64,000 nucleotides of DNA from Siderastrea radians. Lineage: Eukaryota; Cnidaria; Anthozoa; Scleractinia; Rhizangiidae. Of the stretch, positions 1-33,000 are shown in pieces. Numbering within the stretch: position 1 is the stretch's first letter; each line of letters starts with the position of its first letter. The stretch spans positions 3,257,482 through 3,321,481 of the forward strand of contig OZ024898.1 in assembly GCA_964017195.1 (NCBI GenBank). Reading direction: 5' to 3'. The position numbers were made by a program, and so were the translations under genes. The notes under the pieces were generated by a model. The model ran no database searches, was not told the origin of the DNA, and saw nothing but the letters and a program-made list of their open reading frames with translations.

Positions 1-196
1 AACGCGATGTTGGATGAAAATGTTTGATTGTTTAGCTGGGGCTAAAAATGGATTCTTGGAGAGCAAACATTATAATTTGGTTAGTAAGATTTCTGTCCAC
101 TAACTTGAAGGGTGCATTTCATTAGCTGAATAACACTGTTTGAACACTCAGAACCCCGGACTTCGTTTAGATGTGACTGTTGTTTTGTTTCAACAG

Positions 197-21064
<20,868 letters not shown>

Positions 21065-21893
21065 ACACCTAATGAAGAACTTCAAGGTGCTGTAGAAAAA
21101 AAAATCGTACGCAATTCCTGGTATGTTTTGAATACTCACAAACACTGTACGCGATCTGTAGAATACTCTCTCAGTGACTGGTGCGAAAAGATGAAAACTA
21201 GCGCAGGCGCGCCTACCGCGATGGGCTCGCGATCAGAGGTTTTTCTGGGCGTTCCACAAGCGTGCAAAATGACGCAATGGTCAGACTTCTTAATCCTTGG
21301 CTCTTGAAAAGGTGATTTATTTTGTTCTTGTCGGTGTAAAGAGCAGCGAGGAAGGGCAAGTTAGTTCTAAACTTAATTCAGCTTAACTTGATTCATGGCG
21401 GAAATAAGAAAGAACGCGTTATTTATGTTTTCACTCTTTTGTTTCGTTTTTTGAACCATTGTATGCTTGAAGAAAAACTCAAGTAGTAATAAAAGTTTGA
21501 AAGCAATTTGCTAAAGTAGTTGTTCAACTTTTTCTTTAAAGTTTCTGTGCGAAATTGTCTCTCAACATTTTAAACTGATGAGCGAGAAATGTTGAGATCG
21601 CTTGAACAGTTCTTACAACATTGTTAAAAAGTTTAAAAATGCTTTTTAATGCTGTCAACATTCAACAATATTAAAAAAAGACCTGTTGATCGCTTTCAAC
21701 ATGTGGCTCAAAAGATGTTAAACGAATGTTAACACAAATGTTGAAATCATTTGATGATCTTTTGGGATGCTGTGTATATGAACACAGGGAAGCTTTATCG
21801 CTCCCTTATAAACCACTGGGTATCAGCTGTCTTCCCAGGAAACCACTGGGTTGCATCGGTATAGTTTGTGGGTTATGGTTTACATTTCCTTAA
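21065..21893. other. PRPF6 3' flank
   Basis: Presumed 3' UTR to about 21510, then an AT-rich repeat rich in CAACATTTG and CAACATTGTT motifs on both strands (21530-21770). No gene seen. Confidence 0.5.
21488..21493 (+). promoter_or_regulatory. Candidate polyadenylation signal of PRPF6
   Basis: AATAAA about 425 bases after the PRPF6 stop. It is the first canonical hexamer downstream and is followed by a T-rich stretch. Assigned by position only. Confidence 0.5.
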
Positions 21894-22852
21894 GGTGTTT
21901 CGATACAGTTTTTTTGAGACCATACCTAACTTTAAAAATCGGCTATTAGACAGCCTTCATCTTAATTGTCTGATCAACGTGAAATTTGCGATACTTGTTA
22001 GATTTGGATTGAACTTTAGCGTGGTTTTTATTTTGTGAAAATCGATATTTCCTTGACAACGATAAACAAAAATCCTCGAAAACAATAAAATTGAAATTTT
22101 GCGCGATCCAGATTTCACTTTGAAAAACAAATACCAAGATCTTAAACTGTGGTGTATGGCAAACAAAATATACAAGAACAAAAGAATTCTGTATGTTTGT
22201 TTTGAAGTAAATCGCAAAAACATTTTCAACCTTAGTTTTTGCATAGTAATAGTAAATGCACCGAAAAATTATCAATGCTTTGATGAAATGGCTAGAAAAT
22301 ACTGTTAAAATGTTCCTTTACTTTCTATTTTACGCCTAGAAAGTTTTGTGGAAACTGGTGTTCGCGATCTGGAGAACGAATTGTTTTTCTAAGATCATTG
22401 GTGTAATAATTTTGTGGTAATTTTTGAATTTAAGCGCTTTTGCGAAAATCTTAAGAACGGCTCGATAGATTCTTTTAAAACATTAAACACGCCCGCTTCA
22501 CGATGTGACCAATTTTAGTATTGAGTCTTATTAACATTGATTCACTGGAACACTTTCAGATTTAACGTTAAAGAGGACGTATGAACCGACGGAAAAGCTT
22601 GCGTTACAAATTCACAGTTGGAAAGTAAATGCTAATATATTCAAAGTAAATGCGTAGTTCGTGATTTTTATCTGGTTTCTTTGTTCTTTGTTGCACTGTA
22701 GATTACAACGAAAAGGAAAAATCACGGAGCAATGCACTGCACATACTTTGAACAAGTATTGCAAATTTCACGTTGATATGACAAGGAGAATACTGTCTAA
22801 GAGCCGATTCAGAAAGTTAGGTATGGTTCCAAAAAAAATGTATCGAAACACC
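21894..22852. mobile_element. 959-bp TIR element with TTAA target duplication
   Basis: Inverted ends about 100 bp long (GGTGTTTCGATACA outermost, then ACCATACCTAACTTT, then AAATTTGCGATACTTG), about 80 percent alike by eye, flanked by TTAA at 21890-21893 and 22853-22856. The interior is AT-rich, with open frames on both strands that look like no known protein. Probably a non-autonomous Kolobok- or piggyBac-like element. Confidence 0.7.
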
Positions 22853-22856
22853 TTAA

Positions 22857-23990
22857 CCGACTACGTTTTGTTATCGTTGCTTTTTATTTTAATTAGCTTT
22901 CCGTGAATGTGTGTTTTTAATTCATCACTGTTTACACCAGGCGCTTAAGAAACAGGTTATTGCAACACAGAAAAACATCCCATGTTTTAATTAAGCGAAA
23001 AAGTTGAAAAATACGCATTAGTTCTGGCCCCTATTAAAACTTGTTCGTTTTGCTTTGTCAAAGTTTCAATAAAGTTCTTTTATGTACATACCGGTTGACA
23101 TTTTGTCATTGTTTAGGTTTTTCTAGCTGAATTGTTCGAATTTTTTGTACTTTTTTTACATGGTTTTTTTTTTTACTTTTTTTATATCGCATTTTTAGTC
23201 CGTAGTTTACATTTCTCTTGTTTATCAAACCCTCAAATGTTGTAACCAGAAACTCGCTTTATTTTTACCATTCCAATGGCCGTTGTTTGCAGTGAGGTGA
23301 AAATTTGTCGGAATTGGACAGAAATCAACCGCCTGTTTCAATTACGGAGATAAGAAATAAATCGTTAATTAAAAAGCGTTCTTAATTACATGTGGCAATA
23401 AATATTGTTGATGTCGAATTTGCGGTTCAGGTAAATCAAATCAAGCAAATTTGACACAAGTTTCAAGAAAACCACAATATCCTAATATCTTATGATATTT
23501 TTTGTTCACGTCACGTCTGTGTTTTCGGTGCTTTATATTTGCCCTTCACTTTTTTGTATATAATTGTATCTATCCGATGTATGTTTTTTTCACTATATCA
23601 CCTAACTTGAAGTTTTTGCGAGTAAAACTCCCTTGTGCATTGTTATGTCTTTTGTATCAGTGGTACTAAAGATTATCGGATTTTGTGTAAACTTGATTCT
23701 AAATTAGTTTTCAAAAAAGCCGGTTTTGACAACGTAACTTGGTTACTAGAACCATGTTGCTGTTGTTGTTGAAGCTGTTTGCAAACTAAGATTGAAATTG
23801 ATCGGATTTTATTTGCCATTTTTCTAATAGTTTTATATGATTTCATTCCTTAGCAAAGGCTTAGATGTCGACACGTACTACATACTCATCTCTCAAACAA
23901 ACAGGACAAAGTTGAACCATTTCTTTGTTAATACTTACTAATTTTTAAGCAAGTCTTTGTTTAAAACGAACCCAACATCATAAATGATAG
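22857..23990. other. Gene-free AT-rich stretch
   Basis: No open frame with recognisable protein character. AATAAA at about 23069 in a T-rich context could end an unseen transcript, but no exon was found to pair with it. Confidence 0.4.
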
Positions 23991-23992
23991 TC

Positions 23993-24455
23993 TGAGAAAA
24001 CAGCCGACGTTTCGCAAGTTCGCCACTTGAGCCCTCGCAAAACGACGTCTGAGTAACGAGCGCCGAGATTCCATACTGATGACGTGCACTACCCAGATCT
24101 TGGTGATGCTTCTGATTGGTTGTGCCGCGAGGGAATTTTCTTTCAACGAATCAGAAGCAGGGCTGTAGCCAGAAAAAAATTATGACTGAGGCAATGTCCA
24201 TGTTTAAAATTATAACTGAGGCAATGTCCATAGTTAAAGGTATTTAGGGTGTTAAACGAAAAAAAATACTGAGGAAACGAAAAAAATGACCGAGGCAAGT
24301 GCCTCGGTTTGCCTCATACTGGCTACGGCACTGAGAAGCATTACCAAGATCTGGGTAGTGGCGAGTCATTAGTATGGAACTTCTGCACTCGTTACTCAGA
24401 CGTCGATTTGCAAGGGCTCAAGTGGCGACCTCGCGAAACGTCGGCTGTTTTCTCA
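23993..24455. mobile_element. Inverted-repeat element with about 125-bp arms
   Basis: The left arm (about 23993-24117, starting TGAGAAAACAGCCGACGTTT) and right arm (about 24335-24455, ending AAACGTCGGCTGTTTTCTCA) are reverse complements with scattered mismatches. The element is interrupted near the inner edge of the right arm by a second element at 24158-24333. Confidence 0.7.
24158..24333. mobile_element. 176-bp element nested in a larger inverted repeat
   Basis: The ends CAGGGCTGTAGCCAG and CTGGCTACGGCACTG are imperfect reverse complements. AGAAG flanks both sides (24153-24157 and 24334-24338), and the interrupted host arm realigns when the insert is removed. The interior repeats ACTGAGGCAATGTCC. 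Confidence 0.6.
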
Positions 24456-24479
24456 GGCCACATAAATGAAAAAATGTCA

Positions 24480-24612
24480 AATTGTGTGTGTAAAATAAAA
24501 GTTACAAAATTCATTACAGGAAAGTAATGCTCAGAAGTTTCATTTGAATTGTCACTCTTGAGGATTTTATCCACTGATTCAAAAACTGCACCCACCTTGT
24601 ACAACAAAGAAG
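24480..24612 (+). repeat. Single 106-bp unit
   Basis: One diverged copy: ATTACAGGAAAGTAATGCTC, TTGAATTGTCACTC, ACCCACCTTGTACAA. Confidence 0.55.
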
Positions 24613-24871
24613 CATCACATAAATCTAGAAGCTTAAAATTTAAAGGGAATCACTCTCCGTGAGAGACCTCTGTACTGAACGCTACTTTTATTGCGGTTTT
24701 TCCAGCGTAAATAAAGGCAATCACAATCTACTCTTCCAAAACGTCCATAAATCTAGTTGATCTCCAAAACCCACGAACGTAGAAGCTGAGGATTTGAGGA
24801 CTTCATTAAACTTTGATTACAAAAACACCTCCAGCCCGTGTAATTGATGATTTTCCGTGTTTAAATAAAGT

Positions 24872-24896
24872 TTTACTACTACTACTACTACTACTA
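24872..24896 (+). repeat. (TAC)n microsatellite
   Basis: About eight TAC triplets in a row. Confidence 0.8.
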
Positions 24897-25119
24897 AGTG
24901 CTACCGCGCTGGCGAATCTCTACGTTCAACGAGGCTAACAGATCTTTTGACTATCCAACAGCCATCAATGATCAACTAACATAAAGCGCGGTGAAAAAGA
25001 AAATTACGGCTTTGACTTTCTATTTAAGGCAACTTAACCATTTTTCACGAATAAAGCGTTCAATTTGCATAATTGCTGAGTTGATCTTTAAAGCGCGAAT
25101 GTAGAAGCTGAGGACTTGA

Positions 25120-25490
25120 GAACGTTACTGCAAATTTGAATGTTCACACTCTAGGATTTCATCCACATACTCAAAACTTTGGAGCCTAATTGTGCAATGT
25201 GATGAACAGCACCACAGAAACGTACTGCTCATTAACTTCCATTTGAATGGTCACACTTTAGGGTTCCATCCACAGACTCTTAATTAAAAACCACTTTGCA
25301 CAGCTGACGTTAAGTACCACAGGAAAGTACTGCCCAATAGCTTTCATTTGAATGGTCACACTTTAGGATTTCATCCTTAGCATCAAAAGTTAGAACCACC
25401 TTGTACAGCATAATAAACAGTACCACAAGAAATCACCGCTCAATATCTTTCATTTGAATGGCCATATCTTCGGATTTCACAAAAGCTAGA
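25120..25490 (+). repeat. 106-bp tandem array
   Basis: About three and a half copies of the 106-bp unit, with AATGGTCACACTTTAGG at about 25248 and again at 25354. The array runs straight into the 62-bp satellite. Confidence 0.7.
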
Positions 25491-25494
25491 ACCG

Positions 25495-27040
25495 TATCGT
25501 ATTGTAACTGGTCGTGAACAGTTCGTATCCAGTCGTGTGTACTCGTGTTCAATTCGTATCCAATCGTGTTTTTTCGGTTTCAACTTAGGGGCCATTTACA
25601 TGATGCCGGAATGACTTTCATTCCAGAACGAGTTCATTCCATCCCCATATATTTCTCTGTATCTGTTTACGTGATACCGAGACGAAATTTCGCCCCCACA
25701 CAAGTCATTCCGGAATGAGTTCATTCCGGTTTTCAATCCGAATGAAATTCTCGTTCTGGTATGATATTTCGTTCTGGTATCATGTAAACTGAAAAGGAAC
25801 TCCGTTCCGAGATGAAAACGCGAACCGTGTAGTCTGGGTCGAGTGGTGCATGCGTATCGTTTTCAAAATGGAGGACAAAACGGTCGTTTTCAAGATAGTT
25901 GAGCCGGTCGATTTTGTCATGTGAATGCAGTGTGAACTTCATTCTGGAACGAAACTCATTCCGGAATGAAACTCATTCTGGTATCATGTGAACAGCCCCT
26001 TAGACCCAGTCGTTTGTGTTTGTGATCCGTTCCTTTTCAGTCTTTTAAGCTCCTGTTGCATTAGTATTTACTCGTATGAGTTTGTGTTCACGTCGTATCC
26101 ATTCGTGTGCGCTCGTGTCAATTTCGTATCCACTCGTACGGATTCTTGTTCAGTTCGTATTCAGTCCTGTGTGTTTGTGTTCATTTTGAACCATTTATGT
26201 TCATATTCAATTCGCATACAGTCGTGTGTGTTTGTGTTAATTTCGTACCATTCTTGCAGTTCATATTTAATTCGTAGCCAGTCGTGCGTGTTCGTGTTAA
26301 TTTAATATCCATCCTGTGGTTTCGTATTCAATTCGTATCCAGTCGTGTGTGCTGGTGTAAATTTAATAACCGTTCGTGCGGTTTCGTGTTCAATTTGTAT
26401 ACAGTCGTGTGTGCTTGTGTAAATTTAATAACCATTCGTGCGGTTTCGTATTCAATTCGTATCCAGTCGTTTGTGTTCGTGTAAATTAAATAACCATTCG
26501 TATAGTTTCGTTTTCAATTCGTATCCAGTCGTGTGTTTCGTGTAAATTTAGTATCCATTCGTGAGGTTTCGTATTCAATTCGTATTCAGTCGTCTGTGCT
26601 TGTGTAAATTTAATAACCATTCGTGTGGTGTCGTTTTCAATTCGTATCCAGTCGTGTGTGCTCGTGTAAATTTCATATCCATTCATGCATTTTCGTATTC
26701 AATTCGTATCCAGTCGTGTGTGCTCGTGTAAATTTAATAACCATTCGTGTGGTTTCGTTTTCAATTCGTATCCAGTCGTGTGTGCTCGTGTAAATTTCAT
26801 ATCCAATCGTACGGTTTCGTATTCAATTCATATTCAGTCGTGTGTGCTTGTGTAAATTTAATAACCATTCGTGTGGTTTCGTTTTCAATTCGTATCCAGT
26901 CGTGTGTTCTCGTGTAAATTTAATACCCATTCGTGCGGTTTCGTATTCAATTCGTATCCAGTCGTGTGTGCTCGTGTAAATTTATAACCATTCGTGCGCT
27001 TTCGTGTTTAATTTGTATGCACTCGTGCGGACTTGCTCAA
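25495..27040 (+). repeat. 62-bp satellite array (two-part 31-bp unit), interrupted by a MITE
   Basis: From about 26230 on, a unit of about 62 bases repeats: AATTCGTATCCAGTCGTGTG, then TGCTCGTGTAAATTTAATA, then ACCATTCGTGCGGTTTCGTA. The halves resemble each other, which suggests a 31-bp ancestor. Because 62 is not a multiple of three, open frames on either strand shift between units; the small open frames here are not genes. The array is split at 25588-25999 by a TTA-flanked MITE. Confidence 0.85.
25588..25999. mobile_element. 412-bp PIF/Harbinger-like MITE inside the satellite
   Basis: Left end GGGGCCATTTACATGATGCC and right end pairing with GGGGCTGTTCACATGATACC, flanked by TTA (25585-25587, 26000-26002). 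The interior repeats GAATGAGTTCATTCC-like palindromes. A relative with the same end design lies at 53859-54189. Confidence 0.8.
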
Positions 27041-28533
27041 TTTACGTAACAGGAAGGAAGCAAGTGTAAAATTCTCACCCTATTTTTTTAACGCCAATTT
27101 CCTAGCCGTCAACGATTTCAACAAGTTGCTCCTAGCAAGGGCACATGCACAAGCAATAAAAAGTACCGTTTCAAACTGGCATTTTATCCAGCACACTTGA
27201 AATTTTACTCAACGTCATCCAGTTCGTCATCCTGTTATTCAAACCTCATCTTGTTTTTTCTTTCACCCAAAATTTCGACTTTTTGACTCTTCAAGAGAAT
27301 ATTGTCGGACAATATTCTGACAGAGAAAAGGCAAATGCTCTACGGTCCATATATCACATCGATCTAATCAAAATGTAATAACCACAAACAGAGAAAACAT
27401 GACTCAGTAATTTGCTTCAAGTGCCTCGAGTCTGTAGTAAAAGAGATCGAAACCCTATATTTCCTGTTTTTAGCTTTTTTCACACAAGTTACGTTGAGCA
27501 AGCTGAGAACTCATTAGCTTCAGTTATAATCGTTTAGGTGCAGAGGCGAGAAAAAACGTAAACAAGTATTTTATGGGATTTACGTAAGCGAGAATGCGGT
27601 AGGGGACAAAAACAAAAACAGGCTTAAGTGGCCACAGCGGGAAAATGCCCAACTTTTTAAACATGGTGCGAAAAATGAAATTGCCTCGACCACATCGGCA
27701 CGTTTCACTTTCATGTATAAAAAAAAGCTGTGATCTTAAATTCAAATAAAAAGCAATTTCGATATTGCTTGTCACTAATACATGTCATTTCAATGCTGAC
27801 ATTGTTAGCTAGAGAATTTATTTTATGCAAAGTGTGATATAAATAATTTTGAAGCATCTTATTTCAAATGACACGTTAGTTGAGATCGGAACAATTGATT
27901 TAAATTACTCGCGAAATGAAGGATTTTATAGAGTGAAGATTTTGAAAAAACCGTTAAAGCAAATTGTCTTGTTTTCAAATCGCTAAGTTTAAACTACCAT
28001 GTTGCAATTGGAATCCATGACAACGCATGTCTCCTTTACAAATGCGGCATTGAATTAAACCTTATTCTAATCTCTTCAAGACTTGTGTCTGAAAGCCGCC
28101 CTTCAGATCTCCAACGGCGACAAGCAGACAGCGAATTATTGGCCAAAAACTCATGCCAAGTTACAAATAACGCCGATTACAAGCTGTCTTTGGCGGCGTA
28201 AACGACATGTGCTGAAAAGGACCGAATATTCATATCAGGTGGTGTAATTGAATGAATCTGTGGGCGTGGTTTAGGGCGTTTGACACGGTTTTTGGCATCT
28301 GCTAGGCGCACGGGAGCCCAGTTGCTTTGAATACAACACAATAAGCTTCAAATTTGTAATTGCTTTAAATTAGTTCTTAAGGATAGCCAATCAGGAGACA
28401 CTTAAGAGCAACAATGAGTTAGGACTCACTAGCGCAAACACATTCTGTACGTCTAAGCGAAAAAAAATACGCGCCAAGCGGAACTCATTCACTCAAGTGA
28501 TCTGTGGCTGATAAATATGAGAAAACGGGCGAG
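27041..28533. other. Upstream region of the K2P channel gene
   Basis: AT-rich and mostly unique-looking, with no recognisable protein. It presumably holds the promoter and 5' UTR of the channel gene, but no TATA box or start site could be assigned. The 27524-27775 minus-strand frame looks random. Confidence 0.4.
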
Positions 28534-30012
28534 ATGAAGACGCAGAATTTACGCACAATCTTGCTAACGATATGCTGCCTTTCTTATTTGCTGGTTGGCG
28601 CGGCGATTTTCAGCGCGCTAGAATTTGACTATGATCGAGAAATGCGGGAAAACATGAGAAGAATTCACGACACACTGACAAGAAAATATAATATTAGCAA
28701 GGAAGATGTGAAAGAATGGCTTAAATACCTTGATAACAAGGCGAATATCGACGCAGACCTGTATCAGTGGAGCTTCGCCGGCTCGGTTTATTTTGCCACT
28801 ACAGTTATCACAACGATAGGTAAGCAAAAATTATCAACCTCACTCGCATCAACCGACTTAAATCCTCGCTAAAAATTAGCTTGATTGGACGGGAATCGCG
28901 ATAGATGGGTAGCAATTAGGACTACGTTATGAAGAAAAGTCTCTTAAACTGTGCTCATGTCAGAAAACGGCACCTGCTAAAGACCCGTCATTGAGAAGAT
29001 ATTAAAACGAGTTTCGCAAAAGCGCTAAGTCAAATGTCGACGCAAAAGCGTACTCTAAATTTCCATAGAAAAGGTTTCAATAAAAACACTAACAAGCCCG
29101 CGTGGTCGCTTAAACACCTTGCAACATACTTCCTCAAGCAATTTCCGCGCGATAATGTAAAACTGTGATACATTGAACTGGGGACTTCCTCCTCGACATA
29201 TGTTTCAAACAACAAGGAAAACGCACGTTTGAAATACCTCTTAGGGTCGCGCGAAGCGTCGTTGCCTGGAATCTACATTCGTAAATATTGTACATTGTAC
29301 ATGTTCAAATTAACACTAACTTGAAGTTCTGCCTTTCTTTCTAGGATATGGTCACACAGTTCCTAAGACAGACCGAGGAAAAATATTTTGTATGATATAC
29401 GCCGCGGTTGGAATACCACTAGCGCTGACGATGTTTCAGTCGATAGGCGAACGCCTGAACACGTTTCTAGCGCACATGTTTCGCCGAGTAAAGAAGAAAT
29501 TTGGGATGAAAAATACTGAGGTTTCAAACACAGCAAATATGGTTGTCCTGTTCGGATTGTTCTCAATGGTTGTAACTGTGTGTTCGGGAGCTTTTATCTT
29601 CTCTTATTACGAGAAGTGGAATTATTTTCAATCGCTGTATTACTGCTTTATAACTGTAACAACAATCGGTTTTGGAGATTATGTGGCCTTACAGGACCCT
29701 CACGAGCATCGATTTAATGACACTTACGTGGGAATATCGCTTCTTTTTATCTTTTTTGGTTTGACAATTGTAGGATCAGTTATGAACCAGCTAGCATTAA
29801 GACTATTAACTGCGAGCCAAACTAAAGAGCCAGCGGAACAGCTTATACACGAAGGGCCTAGATGCGACAAGTGTTCGTCGTTTCGCTCGATTCACGATTT
29901 CGAGCAATTCGAACCGTACTCTGATTATTCGACGACGTTGCTTAAGAACTTTGAAGAAGAAATTTCTTTTACGACATACAAAGGCTTGCATAGGAAGCGG
30001 GCGTCCATCTGA
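28534..30012 (+). CDS. TASK-type two-pore-domain potassium channel (KCNK3/KCNK9-like)
   Basis: Plasma-membrane K2P leak channel. Exons 28534-28819 and 29345-30012 give 317 residues. The ATG at 28534 starts MKTQNLRT, matching the TASK start MKRQNVRT; the frame extends upstream only to GTG. Order: TM1 (about 6-28), long extracellular cap helices, pore 1 with filter TIGYGH (about 95), TM2 (MIYAAVGIPLALTMFQSIGE), TM3 (about 165-190), pore 2 TTIGFGD, TM4 (about 235-258), then LRLLT where TASK has VLRFMT, and a short cytosolic tail. The intron splits the first filter Gly codon, the site I recall for vertebrate TASK genes. The His after the first filter matches the TASK-1 proton sensor. The tail ends RKRASI, resembling the TASK terminal 14-3-3 motif. 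The exact KCNK orthologue is not decided. Confidence 0.95.
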
Positions 30013-33000
30013 TGGGGTAATTTATACGCGTCGGATTAAAACTGTTCGTCTAGGTTTAATCAAAACGGTAAGAGATTTTTCAAGATATAGGATATTTTTC
30101 GACATTGTTAATAGAAAAAAATCATTTCTTAGGTTGACTCAGTAACACATAGCTTGTTTTCTTCATGTAACAGAACATTTCAAGAGATTGTTTATTTACG
30201 AGAGACATTGATTTAAAGCGCGTATTGCAGGTATAAGATGTTAAAAGAGTGGGTCTACGATATGAGAGAAGCCACAAACAACCGCAAGTTTAATTGGCAG
30301 CTACTCGGTTGTTAGAAAACACATTTAAGAACCAAATTTGCCTTCGTTTGATGTAAAACGCGGGCTAATCATTTGAAAGGCCACGAACGACATAGATAAG
30401 ATTTAGGATAGTTTTACAAAGTAAGAATCAATCACACAAAGTGATTCGTGTCTAAGATATCGAAACACCACCTGTTATCCGCGATATGAAAGTTTAATTA
30501 ATGAAATTCATTTGTATTCAGGCAAATATATCGTACACCAGAATAAAATTGCCGCTCAAAACAATCTGACAAGAACACCAAAAAATAACGGAATGGTGTT
30601 ATTTTAGGTTTTAAAACAGCCTGCCTAGCAAATTCACGTTTATGGGAGGGTTGAAGACCCTTTTAATAAGAAGCAAATTGCCGTGGCACGCCCGAAGCCA
30701 TAAGAAATCCGGAGTTAGTTATGTGAATATTTGATGACTTCTTTTAACACGAAAAAGTTGTTATTCTTCAGCAAACTAAAAATGTTTTTTTGCATTCTTT
30801 TTCTACGTGAAAAAACAAATAGTTGTCCTTAAAATTTTACAAAAAAGAAAGACGGTGACATTTCTCATTTGTATGTATATATCAAAGTTGTCGCTCAACA
30901 CATGTTTGCAAGGAATATTTTTTATAGTATACAGAGCGTCCTATAATGTTTATTGAAGTCAAGATATTTAGACTAGAAATAATTTCTTCATTGATAAACG
31001 AACTAAACCACACATGTGATAAGAATTGCACACATATACGAACATAACAGTGAAAGAAAGAAATTGCAATTAAAAATTTCTACAAAAGGAGACTATTTGT
31101 CAACTTGTCTGTATTGTTTTTCAGTTGAGTTATAGGTTTGCGCTTATGTAAATAAGTCAGAGATCCCGCAAAGCCATTCAAACTAGACAGCCAAATTCGA
31201 ATTTTCATATTCGACATATTCGACGCAAATCCTACTTTCATTGTGAACGATCAAACTTTATTTGCAGGAGGCGCAAGACTCAAATTAACGGAAAATTCGA
31301 ACGTGTTTTTCGTCGTGAATAATGGCCCACTGAAAAAAAACGCACGTGATTTGATCGAACTCTCGTCTTGTGATTATGTGCGCATAATAGTTGGCAGAAT
31401 TTAAGGCCACCATGCCAAGTTTCGAAACACTTCCCCTTTTCTAACCATACTATTATTTTTTAATAGAATCTGCGCTTATAAATTTGGTTCTAGACATTTA
31501 TGGCGCTAGCATTTCGCTGTGTCTTGGCTGTGTTTTCGACGATTCTACATTGTAAATTATATTTCCAGACCTTCCTTCCCGCTTTAATGAAAACTCTCAT
31601 TTAATCGCGTATTTTTGCGTACATGCCGTTACTGTGGCAACTTAATTTATTGAGTCTTGCTGGAGGCAGCAAAACATAAATTCGTAATTTTCTTTGGACA
31701 AAAATACGCAAAGTTTTTCTGCTTCTAAAAATGACAAAGATCTCAATAGTATTCTGAATTAAAGGCCCGTTTAAAGAAAAGTTAAGAAAAGTCAAAAATA
31801 CTTTTTCGCTTTCAGGTATAAGCCTGACAAAACTTATTCCAGTGTTAGACAGTTTTTAGAGCGTCAGTGCGTCATAGTGAAATTCTTCCCAATATTTCGC
31901 CTTGGGCAAAACAAACAAAACAGTGTAATCATTCGGATAGTTTGCCAAAGTGAAAAGAACTTTCGTTGAAGGTAGCTCGCTAGCTCGCTTACTTAGGATT
32001 TATACAGGACGGAATTTCCAAGTTAACTGATCAACAAAATCTGTGTGCGCTTTCCAGTGACGTTTAATTAAAAGTGTTTTTGCGTCGCTCGTCTCAGAGT
32101 TTACAGTAATGTTATTTACTATTTTTTAGCATCAATTATTGATAACACTTTTTGGAAGATCTCTGTGTTTTTAAATTCGACTAGAAAGCCAGCCAAGTTT
32201 AAATACCGTACTTTTTAAACACAACGTCTCCTATAATGATAATTGCAATTTGTTGGAATTATGAAACCACGGGTTGTCGTTAGAGATGCGATATCGTAAC
32301 ATAAAGAAAAGACGCTTTTTTAATGAACGTGCTAAAAAGCATAACCTCTTTCAAACCATGCACTGCTTAAATATTGCATCATCAATGAAATTAAGACAAA
32401 ATTTACGTTGCAAGGCGCACAAAAAATCTTACTGAAACCCAAAATAAATTTTAAAAAGTGCTTGTTTTAACTGTTGCGTGCTAAAATATTCATCATGCAG
32501 ACATACAAGCCTCCACAGTTTTTGATGGAAGTTTGGCTGCCACAAAATTATAAATAAATGTTTTAGCACAGTAGGGCTATTACCAGCTGAAATCAATTAT
32601 ACTAACTGATTACTATTAATTTTTGTTCATTCCTATATTTACACAGCCCCTTGTTTTGTTTGCTTAGTTTTAAAGACCTGCTGGTTTCTTTCGCGCCTGG
32701 GATGCACAAGTATATTTTTTTCGCAATTTTGAAGAATGAGACAATCCAGCTTGTGCGAATCTGCGAGCCGTTTCTTGGAACTCCTAATAACATACCGAGT
32801 GCGAAAACTATTATATGTGCACAATGTTCTTCAATAATGACTCAAGTTTGTTTGTTTTGAAACCTGAATTTTATAATCTCTAGAGTTGTAATGTAAAACA
32901 TTGGCAAGTCTGCATTAATAATTGCCACCAATCGGTAACAAAACGTATTTGACAACACATCGGGGGCGGTAAGTATCGTTCGCATGTCTGTCAGCGTCTG

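Noticed and set aside
21946..22275. Overlapping open frames on the minus strand (109 and 95 codons)
   Set aside because: Located in the TTAA-flanked element; Phe/Tyr/Lys-rich strings typical of AT-rich non-coding DNA.
25988..26686. Open frames on both strands in the satellite
   Set aside because: The 62-bp period is not a multiple of three, so repeated peptides arise only by chance over short runs.
25120..27040. CRISPR-like array
   Set aside because: Repeats are contiguous tandem units without unique spacers, in a eukaryotic context.
28504..28533. Ten extra N-terminal codons on the K2P channel
   Set aside because: The upstream extension begins at GTG; the ATG at 28534 matches the TASK family start.
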